Source: Iamia sp035575815 (GTDB taxonomy: Bacteria; Actinomycetota; Acidimicrobiia; Acidimicrobiales; Iamiaceae). From it: a stretch of 64,000 nt of DNA. The notes under the pieces were generated by a model. It was given only the letters and a program-made list of their open reading frames with translations, did no database searches and was not told the origin of the DNA. Shown here one piece after another: positions 24,667 to 34,198 of this stretch (its first letter is position 1; every line of letters starts with the position of its first letter). The stretch lies in contig NZ_DATLXO010000102.1 in the NCBI RefSeq assembly GCF_035575815.1, positions 1 to 64,000 of the forward strand. Direction: 5' to 3'. The position numbers and the translations under genes are program-made.

Positions 24667-26073
24667 TCAGTCCGCCTGCTGCGCGGCCCACCAGGCATCG
24701 AGGCGTGCCCCGGCCGTCTGCTCGTCCAACGGCCCTTCCTCCAGGCGCAGCTCGAGGAGGAAGGCGAGGGCCCGGCCCACGACCGGGCCCGGCGGCACTC
24801 CCAGACGGTCCATCACGGCCTGGCCGTCGAGGTCAGGGCGGATCGCCTTGAGCTCCTCGGCGGCCTCCAGCTCGGTGATGCGCTCCTCGAGCTCGTCCAT
24901 GCGGCGGCTGAGGACCTGGGCCTTGCGGGCGTTGCGGGTGGTGCAGTCGCAGCGGGTGAGCTCGATGAGCTCGCCCCGCAACGGGCCCGCGTCACGGACG
25001 AAGCGACGCACGGCGGCGTCGGTCCAGCCCAGCCGGTAGGTGTGGAACCGCAGGTGCAGCTCGACCAGCGCGGTCACCGCTTCGGTGTCGTCCTTGGAGT
25101 AGCGCAGGGCGGCCATCCGCTCGCGGGTCATCCGGGCCCCGACCACCTCGTGGTGGTGGAACGTGACGCCCTTGCCCTTGGCGAAGGAGCGGGTCTTGGG
25201 CTTGCCCACGTCGTGGAAGAGGGCCGCGAGGCGGGTGATGCGGTTGGGGCGACCGTCGTCGGTGCGGGCCCGCACGTTGGCGACCACCGCGATCGAGTGG
25301 GACAGCACGTCCTTGTGGCGGTGGATCGGGTCCTGCTCGAGGCGCATCCGGGGCAGCTCGGGGAGGAACTGCTCGGCCAGGCCGGTGTCGTTCAGGAACC
25401 ACAGCCCCGGCGCGGGGTCGTCGACCACGATGAGCTTGTCGAGCTCGTCCCGGATGCGCTCGGCCGAGACGATCTCGAGGCGGCCGGCCATGGACCGGAC
25501 CGCTTCCAGGAGGTCGTCGTCGGGCGTCAAGTCGTACCCGGCGATGAAGCGGGCGGCGCGCATCATGCGCAACGGGTCGTCGGTGAAGGACTCCTCGGGC
25601 GCCAGCGGGGTCCGCAGCCGGCCCGCCGCCAGGTCCGCGGCGCCCCCGTGGGGGTCGACCAGCCGAGGCATGGGCACCTCGAGGGCCATGGCGTTGACGG
25701 TGAAGTCGCGGCGGGCCAGGTCGGCCTCGATGGCATCGGCGAAGGACACCTCGGGCTTGCGGCTGTCGGGGGCGTAGGCCTCGGCGCGATGCGTGGTGAT
25801 CTCGTACTCGCGCCCGGCGATCCGGCAGCCGATGGTGCCGAAGCGGGCCCCCTGCTCCCACACCGCGTCCGACAGTGGTCGCACGAGGCGGAGGATCTCC
25901 TCGGGCCGGGCGTCGGTGGTGAGGTCGATGTCGCCCTCCTGCCCCAGCTCCTTGCCCACGAAGTGGTCGCGCACGATGCCGCCGACGAGGTAGATGCGGT
26001 GTCCGGCCGCCACGAACGCATCGGCGAGGGGACGCACCTCGTCGAGGGTCGCCTGAAAGCGGTCCGGGGTCAC
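24667..26073 (-). CDS. cca: CCA tRNA nucleotidyltransferase with HD domain
   Basis: 468 residues. The nucleotidyltransferase head has YLVGGIVRDHFVGKE and the metal pair in GDIDLTTDA. An HD-type domain (about 260-350) shows HRHKDVLSHSIAVV and LAALFHDVGKPKT. It adds or repairs CCA ends of tRNA; tRNA-Ile in this window indeed lacks an encoded CCA. The GTG at 26073 is six bases behind a TACCGT box. This is the equivalent of Rv3907c in the origin block. Confidence 0.94.
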   Translation of the reverse strand: MTPDRFQATLDEVRPLADAFVAAGHRIYLVGGIVRDHFVGKELGQEGDIDLTTDARPEEILRLVRPLSDAVWEQGARFGTIGCRIAGREYEITTHRAEAYAPDSRKPEVSFADAIEADLARRDFTVNAMALEVPMPRLVDPHGGAADLAAGRLRTPLAPEESFTDDPLRMMRAARFIAGYDLTPDDDLLEAVRSMAGRLEIVSAERIRDELDKLIVVDDPAPGLWFLNDTGLAEQFLPELPRMRLEQDPIHRHKDVLSHSIAVVANVRARTDDGRPNRITRLAALFHDVGKPKTRSFAKGKGVTFHHHEVVGARMTRERMAALRYSKDDTEAVTALVELHLRFHTYRLGWTDAAVRRFVRDAGPLRGELIELTRCDCTTRNARKAQVLSRRMDELEERITELEAAEELKAIRPDLDGQAVMDRLGVPPGPVVGRALAFLLELRLEEGPLDEQTAGARLDAWWAAQQAD

Positions 26074-26079
26074 CCGCTC

Positions 26080-26085
26080 ACGGTA
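26080..26085 (-). promoter_or_regulatory. -10 box of leaderless cca message
   Basis: TACCGT on the minus strand is separated by six bases from the GTG at 26073. Confidence 0.45.
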
Positions 26086-26187
26086 GTGGGGGCTCGTCGT
26101 GCGGCTCTCGCCCGTTCACTCCGGACAGGCGCGGCGCGCGACGTTCCCGGTCTGTCGCACCCCACGATTCCCCGGCCGGGCCGAGGG

Positions 26188-27270
26188 TCAGTAGGCGGCG
26201 GCCATCCCGGCGTGCTGCATGGCGATGCGCAGGTCCTCGGGTCGCGCCGCGGCGGCCACCGCGTCGCGGACGCTGATGACCATGTCCTGGTAGAGCCCGA
26301 GCAGCGCCTGGTCGAAGGTCTGCATGCCGTGGTACTCGCCTTCGCGCATGAGTTCCTCGATGGTGGTCTCATCAGCGCCGGCGGCGATGGCCTCGCTCAT
26401 CTTCTGGGTGCCGGTGAGCACCTCGACGGCGGGCACCCGCCCCCGGCCGTCGACCCGGTCGAGCAGTCGTTGGGCGACCACCCCGCGGAGCACCTGGGCG
26501 ATCGAGTAGCGGGCCTGGCGCTGGAGGTGCGGCGGGTAGAAGTCCACCAGCCGGGTCGCGGTCTCGGCCGCCGAGAGGGCCGGCATCGACACGATGACCA
26601 GGCGCCCGAAGAGGGCCTCGGACACCACGCCCTCAGCCGTGGCTCGGGTCCGAGATGTCGCTGACGAAGATGACGTCCGCGTTCTGGCGACCGACGCGTC
26701 GCAGGGCGTCGGCCACCGACTTGGCGTCGCTGCCGATCTCGCGCTGGCTCACCAGCGACTGCTTGTCCGAGAGGAGGACCTCGATCGGGTCCTCGAGGGT
26801 GACGATGTGGCGGGCCCGGGTGGCGTTCACGCGGTCGAGCAGGGCGGCGACGGTCGTGGTCTTGCCCGATGCGGCCGGGCCGGCGATGACGATGAGCCCG
26901 GAGTCCTCCATCGCCAACTTCTCGACGATCGCCGGGAGGTTCAGGTCCGCAATGGCCGGAGCCCCGGGCACGACGCGCCGCACCGCCAGGCTGAGCGACC
27001 CCCGCTGGCGGAACACGTTGATGCGGAACCGGCCCACCCCTGCGACCCCGTGGGCCACGTCGACCTCGCCCCGCTCCAGGAGCTCCTCGGCCTTCTGCAC
27101 GGGCAGCAGCTCGGCGAGCATGGCCTCGATCTCGATCGGACCCATGGGATCGAGGGTCGTCGGCTGCAGGTGACCGTCGACGCGCAGGTGCGGCGGTGAC
27201 CCGACCTTCACGATCAGGTCAGAACCCCGGCGGTCAGCAGGTGGTGCAGGAGCTGGGCCAGATCGGGCAC
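26188..27270 (-). pseudogene. pilT: PilT-like ATPase interrupted by two frameshifts
   Basis: The minus strand encodes a PilT-length ATPase in three pieces. Piece 1 starts at GTG 27270: VPDLAQLLHHLLTAG. One base is missing near 27225, after which the second frame reads SDLIVKVGSPPHLRVDG through Walker A GPAASGKTTTV, LEDPIE and DVIFVSDISDP. One extra base in AGCC at 26641-26644 moves to the third frame TAEGVVSEALFGRLVIVSM through to GMAAAY. Joined, the product is about 356 residues, the normal length. The histidine box of PilT (HLVFxTLHT) reads RLVIVSMPALS. Read errors in G/C runs are an alternative, but the changed box argues for real divergence. No other pilus gene is near. Confidence 0.75.
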
Positions 27271-27397
27271 TGTCGTCTCCGTCGAGGGGATGCGGTGCCC
27301 GCCGGCGGGCACCGCACGGGCCTTCCCTGCGTCGGCCGTCAGCCTCGCGACTTGAGCGATGCGCCGGACGTGGCCTGCGGACCGACGTCGCCTCGCG

Positions 27398-28408
27398 TCA
27401 CGACGTGGCCTGACGGTGGCGCAGCAGAGCCGCGGCCACGGCGTCGGAACCGGGGCCCCCGCCGGTGGCGGCCTCGGGCCGGTGATCGACGTCGACCAAC
27501 CGGCCGAGGGCGGCCCCGACCGAGTGGGCCAACCCGTCGAGGTCGTAGCCCCCCTCGAGGAAGAGCAACCGGCGCCCGGCCGGGGCGAGGGCGAGCAGGT
27601 CGCCGGTGATGTCGGCGAAGTCCCCGGCGGTGAGGCCCATCCCCGCCAACGGATCGGCGCGGTGGGCGTCGAAGCCGGCCGACACCAGCAGCCAGGTGGC
27701 AGCGTGAGCCTCTGCCGCGGGGGCGATGAGCTCGGCCACCGCCCGCCGGTACACGTCACCGGTGGCGCCCGCCGGCAGCGGCACGTTGATCGTCGTGCCC
27801 ACACCGTCGCCGGCGCCGACATCGCCCAGGGCGCCGGTCCCGGGGTACAGCGGCCACTCGTGGAGCGAGCAGAACAGCACGCGCGGGTCGCGGTAGAAGA
27901 CCTGCTCGGTGCCGTTGCCGTGGTGGGCGTCGTAGTCGACGATCACGACCTTCTCCCCCGCATCAGCCAGGGCGGCGGCCACCACCGCTATGTTGTTGAA
28001 GAGGCAGAAGCCCATCGGCCGGGCGGGGGTGGCGTGGTGCCCGGGCGGGCGCACCGCACAGAAGCCGGCGTCACCCTCGCCCGCCCGCAGGCGGTCGACC
28101 AGCTCGAGGCCGGCCCCCGCGGCGAGCCGGGCGGCCTCCATCGAGTGGGGGCCGACGGTGGTGTCAGCGTCGAGGTGGCCCCCTCCGGCGGCACCGAAGC
28201 GGTCGAGCGCCTCGACCAGGCCACGGTCGTGCACGCGGGCCAGGTCGTCGTCGGTGGCCAGGCGAGGGGTCACGAGGGTGATGGCCTCGGTGAGACCGGC
28301 CGCCGCCAGGCCCCGCTCGACCGCGCCCAGGCGGGCCGGGCGCTCAGGGTGACCGACGCCGGTGTCGTGATCGAGGAACCGCGGGTCCGACGCGACGAGC
28401 AACCTCAT
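27398..28408 (-). CDS. Histone deacetylase-family hydrolase (AcuC-like)
   Basis: 336 residues with every deacetylase signature: VRPPGHHATPARPMGFCLFN, then IVDYDAHHGNGTEQVFY, SAGFDAHRADPLAGM and LEGGYDLDGL. The His pairs, two Asp and zinc ligands are intact, so it should be an active zinc deacetylase. Bacterial members act on acetyl-lysine of enzymes, acetylpolyamines or other amides. It starts with ATG at 28408. It sits between the pilT relic and a divergent GNAT acetyltransferase, a possible acetylation/deacetylation pairing. Confidence 0.92.
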   Translation of the reverse strand: MRLLVASDPRFLDHDTGVGHPERPARLGAVERGLAAAGLTEAITLVTPRLATDDDLARVHDRGLVEALDRFGAAGGGHLDADTTVGPHSMEAARLAAGAGLELVDRLRAGEGDAGFCAVRPPGHHATPARPMGFCLFNNIAVVAAALADAGEKVVIVDYDAHHGNGTEQVFYRDPRVLFCSLHEWPLYPGTGALGDVGAGDGVGTTINVPLPAGATGDVYRRAVAELIAPAAEAHAATWLLVSAGFDAHRADPLAGMGLTAGDFADITGDLLALAPAGRRLLFLEGGYDLDGLAHSVGAALGRLVDVDHRPEAATGGGPGSDAVAAALLRHRQATS

Positions 28409-28631
28409 CAGCGCCGCTCGGAGGCATGCGAGCGGGGCGACGTCTGGTGTCCACGGGTGCTCACGGGGTGAACGCTAGGACCGGCTCCCGCCCACCGCTA
28501 CCCGGCGGCCCGAGGTTGCCGAGGCGACGGCTCCATCCACCGCCATCGGCACCCTTGCCCGTCCGGGTGTCGGCGGATCGACCGGTGCGACGCCGTGGAC
28601 GGGTGGCCCCGCCCGGAAGGGTGCGCGACCG

Positions 28632-28637
28632 TAGGCT
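28632..28637 (+). promoter_or_regulatory. -10 box before GNAT gene
   Basis: TAGGCT lies ten bases before the GTG at 28648. Confidence 0.4.
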
Positions 28638-28647
28638 CACCGGCGAC

Positions 28648-29409
28648 GTGGACTACGCCGACGTACCTCCCCCACCCCGGCTCCCCGCCGACGGTACCGG
28701 TGCCCATCGCCCACCGGTCGGCTCCCGCGCCCTGCGCACCTCCGCATGGCGAGGCCACGACGACGTCGCACTCATCGTCCCCCGTCCGGGCGTCGCGGCC
28801 CCGACCCCTTCCGAGGTCGAGGCGGTGATCGACACCGTGGCCCGCTCGGGGGTGCGGCGCCTCGTCACCGGCGCCCTGGCTCCCATCGAGCAGGGCCCCT
28901 TCCTGGCGGTCGGGTTCGAGGTCCACGACCGCCTGCACCTGCTCCGCCACGACCTGGTCGACCTCCCCGCCGCCCGACCGGTGACCGCTCGCCTCCGCCG
29001 GGCTCGACGTGCGGATCACGACGCCGCCCTCGTCGTCGACGCTCGAGCGTTCGATCCCTTCTGGCGCTTGGACCGCGCTGGGCTCGACGACGCCATCGGG
29101 GCCACGTCCGCGGCGCGCTTCCGGGTGGCGGACCTCGCCCGGGTGGTGGGCTACGCCGTCACCGGCCGCGCCGGCGACCGTGGCTACCTGCAGCGTCTCG
29201 CCGTCGAGCCCGAGCACCGAGGTCAGGGCCTCGGTGCCGCCCTCGTGCTCGACGGCTTGCGGTGGCTGCGTCGCCGCCACGTCGCCACCGCCGTGGTCAA
29301 CACCCAGGTCGCCAACATCGGCGCCCTCGCCCTCTACCGGCGGCTCGGCTTCGTCCCGCAGCCCACCGGGCTCACGGTGCTCACCCTCGTCGTCGGCGAC
29401 GGCCAGTGA
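28648..29409 (+). CDS. GNAT-family N-acetyltransferase
   Basis: 253 residues. The C-terminal GNAT domain (about 115-250) shows the acetyl-CoA motif YLQRLAVEPEHRGQGLGAAL and the later VNTQVANIGALALYRRLGFV. The N-terminal 100 residues are less conserved. The GTG at 28648 follows a TAGGCT box. In M. tuberculosis the corresponding position next to the DUF6049 gene is held by a NUDIX gene. Substrate unknown. Confidence 0.85.
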   Translation: MDYADVPPPPRLPADGTGAHRPPVGSRALRTSAWRGHDDVALIVPRPGVAAPTPSEVEAVIDTVARSGVRRLVTGALAPIEQGPFLAVGFEVHDRLHLLRHDLVDLPAARPVTARLRRARRADHDAALVVDARAFDPFWRLDRAGLDDAIGATSAARFRVADLARVVGYAVTGRAGDRGYLQRLAVEPEHRGQGLGAALVLDGLRWLRRRHVATAVVNTQVANIGALALYRRLGFVPQPTGLTVLTLVVGDGQ

Positions 29410-29433
29410 GCGAGCGCCGCGAGCGAACCCGAC
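29409..29433 (+). repeat. Dispersed junction repeat, copy A
   Basis: AGCGAGCGCCGCGAGCGAAC plus CCGAC directly after the GNAT stop. Identical 25 bases occur at 34207-34231; a shorter relative (GTGAGCGAGCGAACG) forms the start at 29537. Confidence 0.85.
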
Positions 29434-29536
29434 AACACGGGCTCTCTGACGGCGGAGCCTGCGGAGCCGCCAGCGCTCACCGGTGCCCCCCACCGCCGAC
29501 CCGGGTTCGGATGCCACCAGCACCCGAGGCGCACCA

Positions 29537-31594
29537 GTGAGCGAGCGAACGCCGAGCCGCGCCCGGCGCCGATCACACGTTGCGCTCCGGGCCCTGGCGG
29601 TGCTCGTGGCCCTCGCCCTCTCGACGGTCGCGACGCCCGGACCCGACGCCTCAGCGGGGGTCGCAGCTCAGCTCCCCGACGAGCCCGCCGTCACCTTCCG
29701 CGGCATAGACCAGGAGCCCTTCGTCGCGATCGACGGCACCTGGCGCCTCGAGCTGGCGATCGAAGGTGCGCCCGCCGGGGCCTCGGTCCGCGGTGCCATC
29801 TACGATCGCTTCGAGGACCGGGACGGCTTCAAGCGGGCCCTCTTCGGCGTCGTCGAGGGTGATCAACGGGCGACGATCCCCGCCATCGACCTCGAGCCCA
29901 CCTCCGTCGCGCCGGGGGGCGGCGCCCTGGTCAACCTGGCCGTGACCCTCCGCTCCGAGGAGGACACCCGGCCCGGGTGGGCCTTCCTCGAGCGAGGTCT
30001 GCTTCCCGGCGTGTACCCCATCGAGGTCGAGACCCTCGATGCCGAAGGTGCGCCCCTCGCCCGCACCGTCGTGTTCCTCGCCCGCGTCCCCTCGGGCTCC
30101 GAGGAGGGGGCCGACCGACCGCCGTTGCTCGTCGCCCCCGTCTTCCCCGTCGGGGGGCCGCCTTCGGTCGACGCCGGCGGCGGTACTCAGCTCACCGACG
30201 AGGTCATCGAGGGTGTGCTCGCCACCGCGACCGGCCTCGGCCCCACCGGCGAGATGCCCGCGACGCTGGTCCCCCGCCCCGAGACGATCGAGGCCCTCGA
30301 CCGCGACGACCGGGGCACCGACGCCCGCGACGCCCTGGGTGCGGCCGCCCGCAGCCGACAGGTCGTCGACGGTCCGTACGTCGATGTGCCCCTCTCCGCG
30401 TGGGTCGACCGGGGGATGACCAACGAGCTCGAGCGCCAACGGGAGCGGGGCAACAGCGTCCTCACCCGGAACCTGGGCCGCATCGACAGCAGCACCTGGC
30501 TGGCGGAGGAGGGCCTCACGACCGCGGCGGCCGAGGAGCTGTGGCGCGTCGGGGTTCGCACCGCGATCCTGCCCCCGGGGGCCAGCGAGCCGGGCGAGGG
30601 GCCGACCGACGGTCCCTTCACCATCGCCGCCGGCCCGACCCGCACGATCCAGGCCGTCCAGGCCGACGGCGGGCTCTCCTTGGCCCTCGACCGCAGCAGC
30701 GCACGGGGCCAGGCCCCCGACCCCGTGCTCGACGACGGCGGTCTGGCGGCCGAGCTGGCGCTCGTCGCCGAGCTGAGCGACGCACCCGCCGGGGTCGTGC
30801 TCCTCGGTCCCGAGGGGTGGCCCGAGGCCGCCGCCGACGTGGCGCGCCTGGAGGCGGTGCTGTCGCACCCGTTGGCGCCCGTGCGTCCGGTGTCGGTCTC
30901 CGGGCTGCTCGACGGCGTCGCCGACAGGGGCCCCCGCCTACTGCGGACGCCGACGACGATCGATCTGGGCGACCACCCTCAACGCCTGGCCCTCGCCCGG
31001 TCCCGCCTCGGCTCCTTCCTGAGCCTGGTGGGGCCCGATGCTGCCGAGGTGGCGGCGCTCGACCAGCGTCTCCTCCTCTCGGGCGCCACCTCGCTGAGCG
31101 GCGACGAGCGCAAGGAGTACGTCGAGTCGGTGCTGACGACGGTCGACCGCCGCCTGGCCCGCATCGAGGCCCCCACCCGACAGACCATCACCCTCACCGC
31201 CAACGACGCCGACATCCCCCTGACCCTCCGCAACCAGCTCGACGTGCCCGTCACCGTGCTCATCGAGCTCGACTCCGACACCCGGGTCGAGTTCCGCGAC
31301 GGGGCTCGGATGGTCGAGGTCCTCCAGCCCGGCGACGAGGAGATCCAGATACCGGTCCACACCCGCGTGCCCGGCGAGTCACCCATCGACATCACGGTCC
31401 GCACGCCCGACGGGACCGTGTTGCTCGACGAGGTCGAGTACACGGTGCGCTCGACCGCGGTCTCGGGGATCGGCATCTTCCTCTCGGTGGGCGCCGCCGG
31501 GTTCTTGTTGCTCTGGTGGGCCCGGCACTGGACCCGAGCCCGTCGGGCCCGTCGCCCGGCGGCGACGGCCAACGCGACCGCGCCGCCCACGTAA
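29537..31594 (+). CDS. DUF6049 family secreted/membrane protein (Rv3909-like)
   Basis: 685 residues. A signal-like helix (ALRALAVLVALALSTVA, about 15-31) is followed by a large extracellular part with no catalytic motif. It ends in a single membrane helix (FLSVGAAGFLLLWWARHW, about 655-672) and a basic tail. The family occurs in actinobacteria near sigM and trxB; it may be a cell-envelope receptor or glycan-related protein. The GTG at 29537 lies in a copy of the junction repeat. In mycobacteria it directly precedes the MurJ gene, which is missing here. Confidence 0.75.
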   Translation: MSERTPSRARRRSHVALRALAVLVALALSTVATPGPDASAGVAAQLPDEPAVTFRGIDQEPFVAIDGTWRLELAIEGAPAGASVRGAIYDRFEDRDGFKRALFGVVEGDQRATIPAIDLEPTSVAPGGGALVNLAVTLRSEEDTRPGWAFLERGLLPGVYPIEVETLDAEGAPLARTVVFLARVPSGSEEGADRPPLLVAPVFPVGGPPSVDAGGGTQLTDEVIEGVLATATGLGPTGEMPATLVPRPETIEALDRDDRGTDARDALGAAARSRQVVDGPYVDVPLSAWVDRGMTNELERQRERGNSVLTRNLGRIDSSTWLAEEGLTTAAAEELWRVGVRTAILPPGASEPGEGPTDGPFTIAAGPTRTIQAVQADGGLSLALDRSSARGQAPDPVLDDGGLAAELALVAELSDAPAGVVLLGPEGWPEAAADVARLEAVLSHPLAPVRPVSVSGLLDGVADRGPRLLRTPTTIDLGDHPQRLALARSRLGSFLSLVGPDAAEVAALDQRLLLSGATSLSGDERKEYVESVLTTVDRRLARIEAPTRQTITLTANDADIPLTLRNQLDVPVTVLIELDSDTRVEFRDGARMVEVLQPGDEEIQIPVHTRVPGESPIDITVRTPDGTVLLDEVEYTVRSTAVSGIGIFLSVGAAGFLLLWWARHWTRARRARRPAATANATAPPT

Positions 31595-31666
31595 CCTGCC
31601 GGCGCGACCCGAGGTCGGATGCCGGATCGGCGCCCCGGTGCCGCACCCCCGACCCCGAGGAGACCC

Positions 31667-32503
31667 ATGGCTGGCGTCAGCATCGTCACCGACAGCTCGT
31701 GTGACCTGCCCCCGGAGCTCGTCGACGCCCACGGCATCACGGTGGTGCCCCTCAGCATCCGCTTCGGCGACGACGAGCTCACCGACGGCGAGGAGCTGTC
31801 CGCCGCCGAGTTCTACGCCCGCATGGACGTCTTCGAAGGCCTGCCGGAGACCGCCGCTCCCGCCCCGGGCGCCTTCGAGGCCGCGTTCCGGGCCGGCGCG
31901 GATGTCGCTTCGGTGGTGTGCGTGAACCTGTCGTCGGCCCTCTCGGCCACCATGGCCTCGGCCCAGAACGCGGCCCGCGCCGTCGGGGGCGACCTCGACG
32001 TGCGGATCGTGGACTCCAAGTCGATCACCGCCGGTCTCGGCACCCTCGTCATCCTGGCCGCCGAGGCCGCCGCCGCCGGTGCGACCGCAGACGAGGTCGT
32101 CGCCGTCGTCGAGCAGAACCGCACCCGCAGTCGCATCTACGGAGGCCTCGACACGCTCGAGAACCTCCGCAAGGGCGGCCGCATCGGCGGCGCTCAGGCC
32201 ATGCTCGGCACCCTCCTGTCCGTCAAGCCGGTGATCGACATCAGCACCGGGGTGGTCGAGGAGGCAGGCAAGGTCCGCACCCGGAAGAAGCAGATGCTCT
32301 TCCTGCGTGACCGTCTGACCGAGTCCGGTGCCATCGAGCGCCTGGTGGTGTGCGACGGCGGCGCCCCCGACGCCGAGGAGTTCGCCGACGTCATCGCCGA
32401 GGTCGTGCCGCGCAACAGCTTCACCCGCGCCACCATCGGACCGGTCATCGGCGCCCACGGCGGACCGCGCATAATCGGCTTGGCCTGGCTCGACCCGGCG
32501 TAG
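31667..32503 (+). CDS. DegV family fatty-acid-binding protein
   Basis: 278 residues. Begins AGVSIVTDSSCDLPPELV, the DegV N-terminus, with the conserved Ser/Thr for the fatty-acid carboxylate. It has the helical segment YGGLDTLENLRKGGRIGG, KPVIDISTGVVEEAGKVRTR and HGGPRIIGLAWL at the end. DegV proteins present fatty acids to FakA kinase in other bacteria. The ATG at 31667 has CGAGGAG upstream. It is inserted between the DUF6049 gene and the kinase. No FakA gene is near. Confidence 0.9.
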   Translation: MAGVSIVTDSSCDLPPELVDAHGITVVPLSIRFGDDELTDGEELSAAEFYARMDVFEGLPETAAPAPGAFEAAFRAGADVASVVCVNLSSALSATMASAQNAARAVGGDLDVRIVDSKSITAGLGTLVILAAEAAAAGATADEVVAVVEQNRTRSRIYGGLDTLENLRKGGRIGGAQAMLGTLLSVKPVIDISTGVVEEAGKVRTRKKQMLFLRDRLTESGAIERLVVCDGGAPDAEEFADVIAEVVPRNSFTRATIGPVIGAHGGPRIIGLAWLDPA

Positions 32504-32571
32504 CCGGACACAGGATGCGTCCCGGGGACCCGTCCCCCGGCGGCGACCCACGTCGTTCCCTCGTCGCCCCC

Positions 32572-32577
32572 TAACGT
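32572..32577 (+). promoter_or_regulatory. -10 box before the kinase gene
   Basis: TAACGT ends seven bases before the GTG at 32585; leaderless start likely. Confidence 0.45.
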
Positions 32578-32584
32578 CACCGTC

Positions 32585-34198
32585 GTGGGCCCCCCGCCTC
32601 TTGACCCCGGCGCGCCCGGACCCCTGCGACGCGGTTCCCTGCTCGCCGGCCGGTACCGCCTCGAGGACCCCCTCGCCACCGGGGGCATGGCTCGCGTCTG
32701 GACCGCCCGCGACGAGGCGCTCGACCGCCCTGTGGCGGTCAAGCTCCTGCTCGAGCACCTGAGGGAGGACGACTCCTTCGTGCGACGGTTCCGCGCCGAG
32801 GCCCTCGCCGCGGCCCGGCTGGCCCATCCGACCGTCGTCTCGGTCTACGACACCCTCTCGGCCGACGGCGTCGAGGCCATCGTCATGGAGCTCGTCGACG
32901 GCACGACCCTGCGCCACCTCATGGACCGGGACGGCCGGATGGAGGTGTCCGAGGCCGCCCGCATCGGCGCCCGCATCGCCGACGCCCTGACCGTTGCGCA
33001 CCGCGCCGGCATCGTGCACCGCGACATCAAGCCCGCCAACGTCCTGCTCTCGACCACCGGCCGGGTGGTGGTGACCGACTTCGGCATCGCCAAGGCATCG
33101 GAGGGCGCGGACCTCACCACCGACAGCCAGATGTTGGGCACGGCCAAGTACCTCGCCCCCGAGCAGGTCGAGAGCAAGCCCGTGGACGGCCGCTCCGACA
33201 TCTACGCCCTCGGGGTCGTGTTCTACGAGATGGTCTGCGGGCAGGTTCCGTTCAAAGCCGACACCGAGGCCGGCACCGCCCTCGCCCGGCTGCACCAGGA
33301 CCCGCCGTCGCCCCGCCGGGTCCGCCCCGACCTGCCCCAGCCCGTCGAGAGGATCGTGCTGCGGATGCTCGCCCGCAACCCCGCCGATCGCTGGCCCGAC
33401 GCCCCCAGCCTGGCCCGCACCCTCGCCGCGCTCGCCGCCGGTCGCGCCCTGCCCCCGGAGCCTCCCGGAGCTCGCCCCGCCGCCAACCCCCCGGCGCGCC
33501 CGCAGTTCCGCCCGGCCTCACCGTCCCCGGCTGCCCGCGTCGCCGAACCGACCGCTGCCGGCCGCGCCCCGGGGGCCTTGCCGGCGCCTCGGTCCGCACC
33601 CTCGCCCTCGGGTGGGACCGATCCGCTCCCGGCCGAGAGCCCACCGGCCCCGACGCGTTCTCGCCGCCTGACCCCGACCCTTCTCATCGTCACGGTGGTC
33701 GGCCTCTCGGCGCTCGTGATCGGTGCGCTCGGCTGGCGGGTCCTGGGCCCGGAGGGCACCGAGACCATCACGCCGGCCGCCGCCGACTTCGATCCCTTCG
33801 GCCGCGGCGAGCCGGGCGAGAACCCCGAGCTCGTGCCCCGAGCGATCGACGGCGACGCCGAGACCGCATGGGAGACCGAGCGCTACGACGACCCCGACAT
33901 CGGCGCGTTCAAGGGAGGCGTCGGCCTGGCCCTCGACCTGGGCGAGTCGCGCACCGCCCGGACCCTCGACGTGCGCTCGCCCAGCACCAGGTGGACAGCC
34001 GAGGTGTACGTGCTCGACGATCAGCCCGACGGGCCGATCGAGTCGTGGGGGGAACCCGCAGCCGGAGCCGCCGCCATCGAGGGCGATGTCCGCTTCGACC
34101 TCGCGGGGGCGGAGGGCCGCACCGTGATCCTGTGGATCACCCGGACCACCGACGAGGGCACCGTCGCCGTGAACGAGGTCTCGGTGGAGGTCCAGTGA
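32585..34198 (+). CDS. Ser/Thr kinase with discoidin-like extracellular domain (MviN/MurJ tail-like)
   Basis: 537 residues. Kinase domain (about 20-280): glycine loop, AVKLLL lysine, HRDIKPANVLLS, TDFGIAKA and LGTAKYLAPEQVES are all intact, so it should be active. A Pro/Ala-rich linker leads to one transmembrane helix (LLIVTVVGLSALVIGALGW, about 362-380). The extracellular end (about 395-535) reads AIDGDAETAWETERY ... GVGLALDLGESRTARTLDV, a galactose-binding/discoidin-like fold. In mycobacteria the same kinase-helix-discoidin order forms the tail of the lipid II flippase MviN at this position. Here the flippase is gone and the kinase looks active. Coupled to sigM by GTGA. Confidence 0.85.
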   Translation: MGPPPLDPGAPGPLRRGSLLAGRYRLEDPLATGGMARVWTARDEALDRPVAVKLLLEHLREDDSFVRRFRAEALAAARLAHPTVVSVYDTLSADGVEAIVMELVDGTTLRHLMDRDGRMEVSEAARIGARIADALTVAHRAGIVHRDIKPANVLLSTTGRVVVTDFGIAKASEGADLTTDSQMLGTAKYLAPEQVESKPVDGRSDIYALGVVFYEMVCGQVPFKADTEAGTALARLHQDPPSPRRVRPDLPQPVERIVLRMLARNPADRWPDAPSLARTLAALAAGRALPPEPPGARPAANPPARPQFRPASPSPAARVAEPTAAGRAPGALPAPRSAPSPSGGTDPLPAESPPAPTRSRRLTPTLLIVTVVGLSALVIGALGWRVLGPEGTETITPAAADFDPFGRGEPGENPELVPRAIDGDAETAWETERYDDPDIGAFKGGVGLALDLGESRTARTLDVRSPSTRWTAEVYVLDDQPDGPIESWGEPAAGAAAIEGDVRFDLAGAEGRTVILWITRTTDEGTVAVNEVSVEVQ

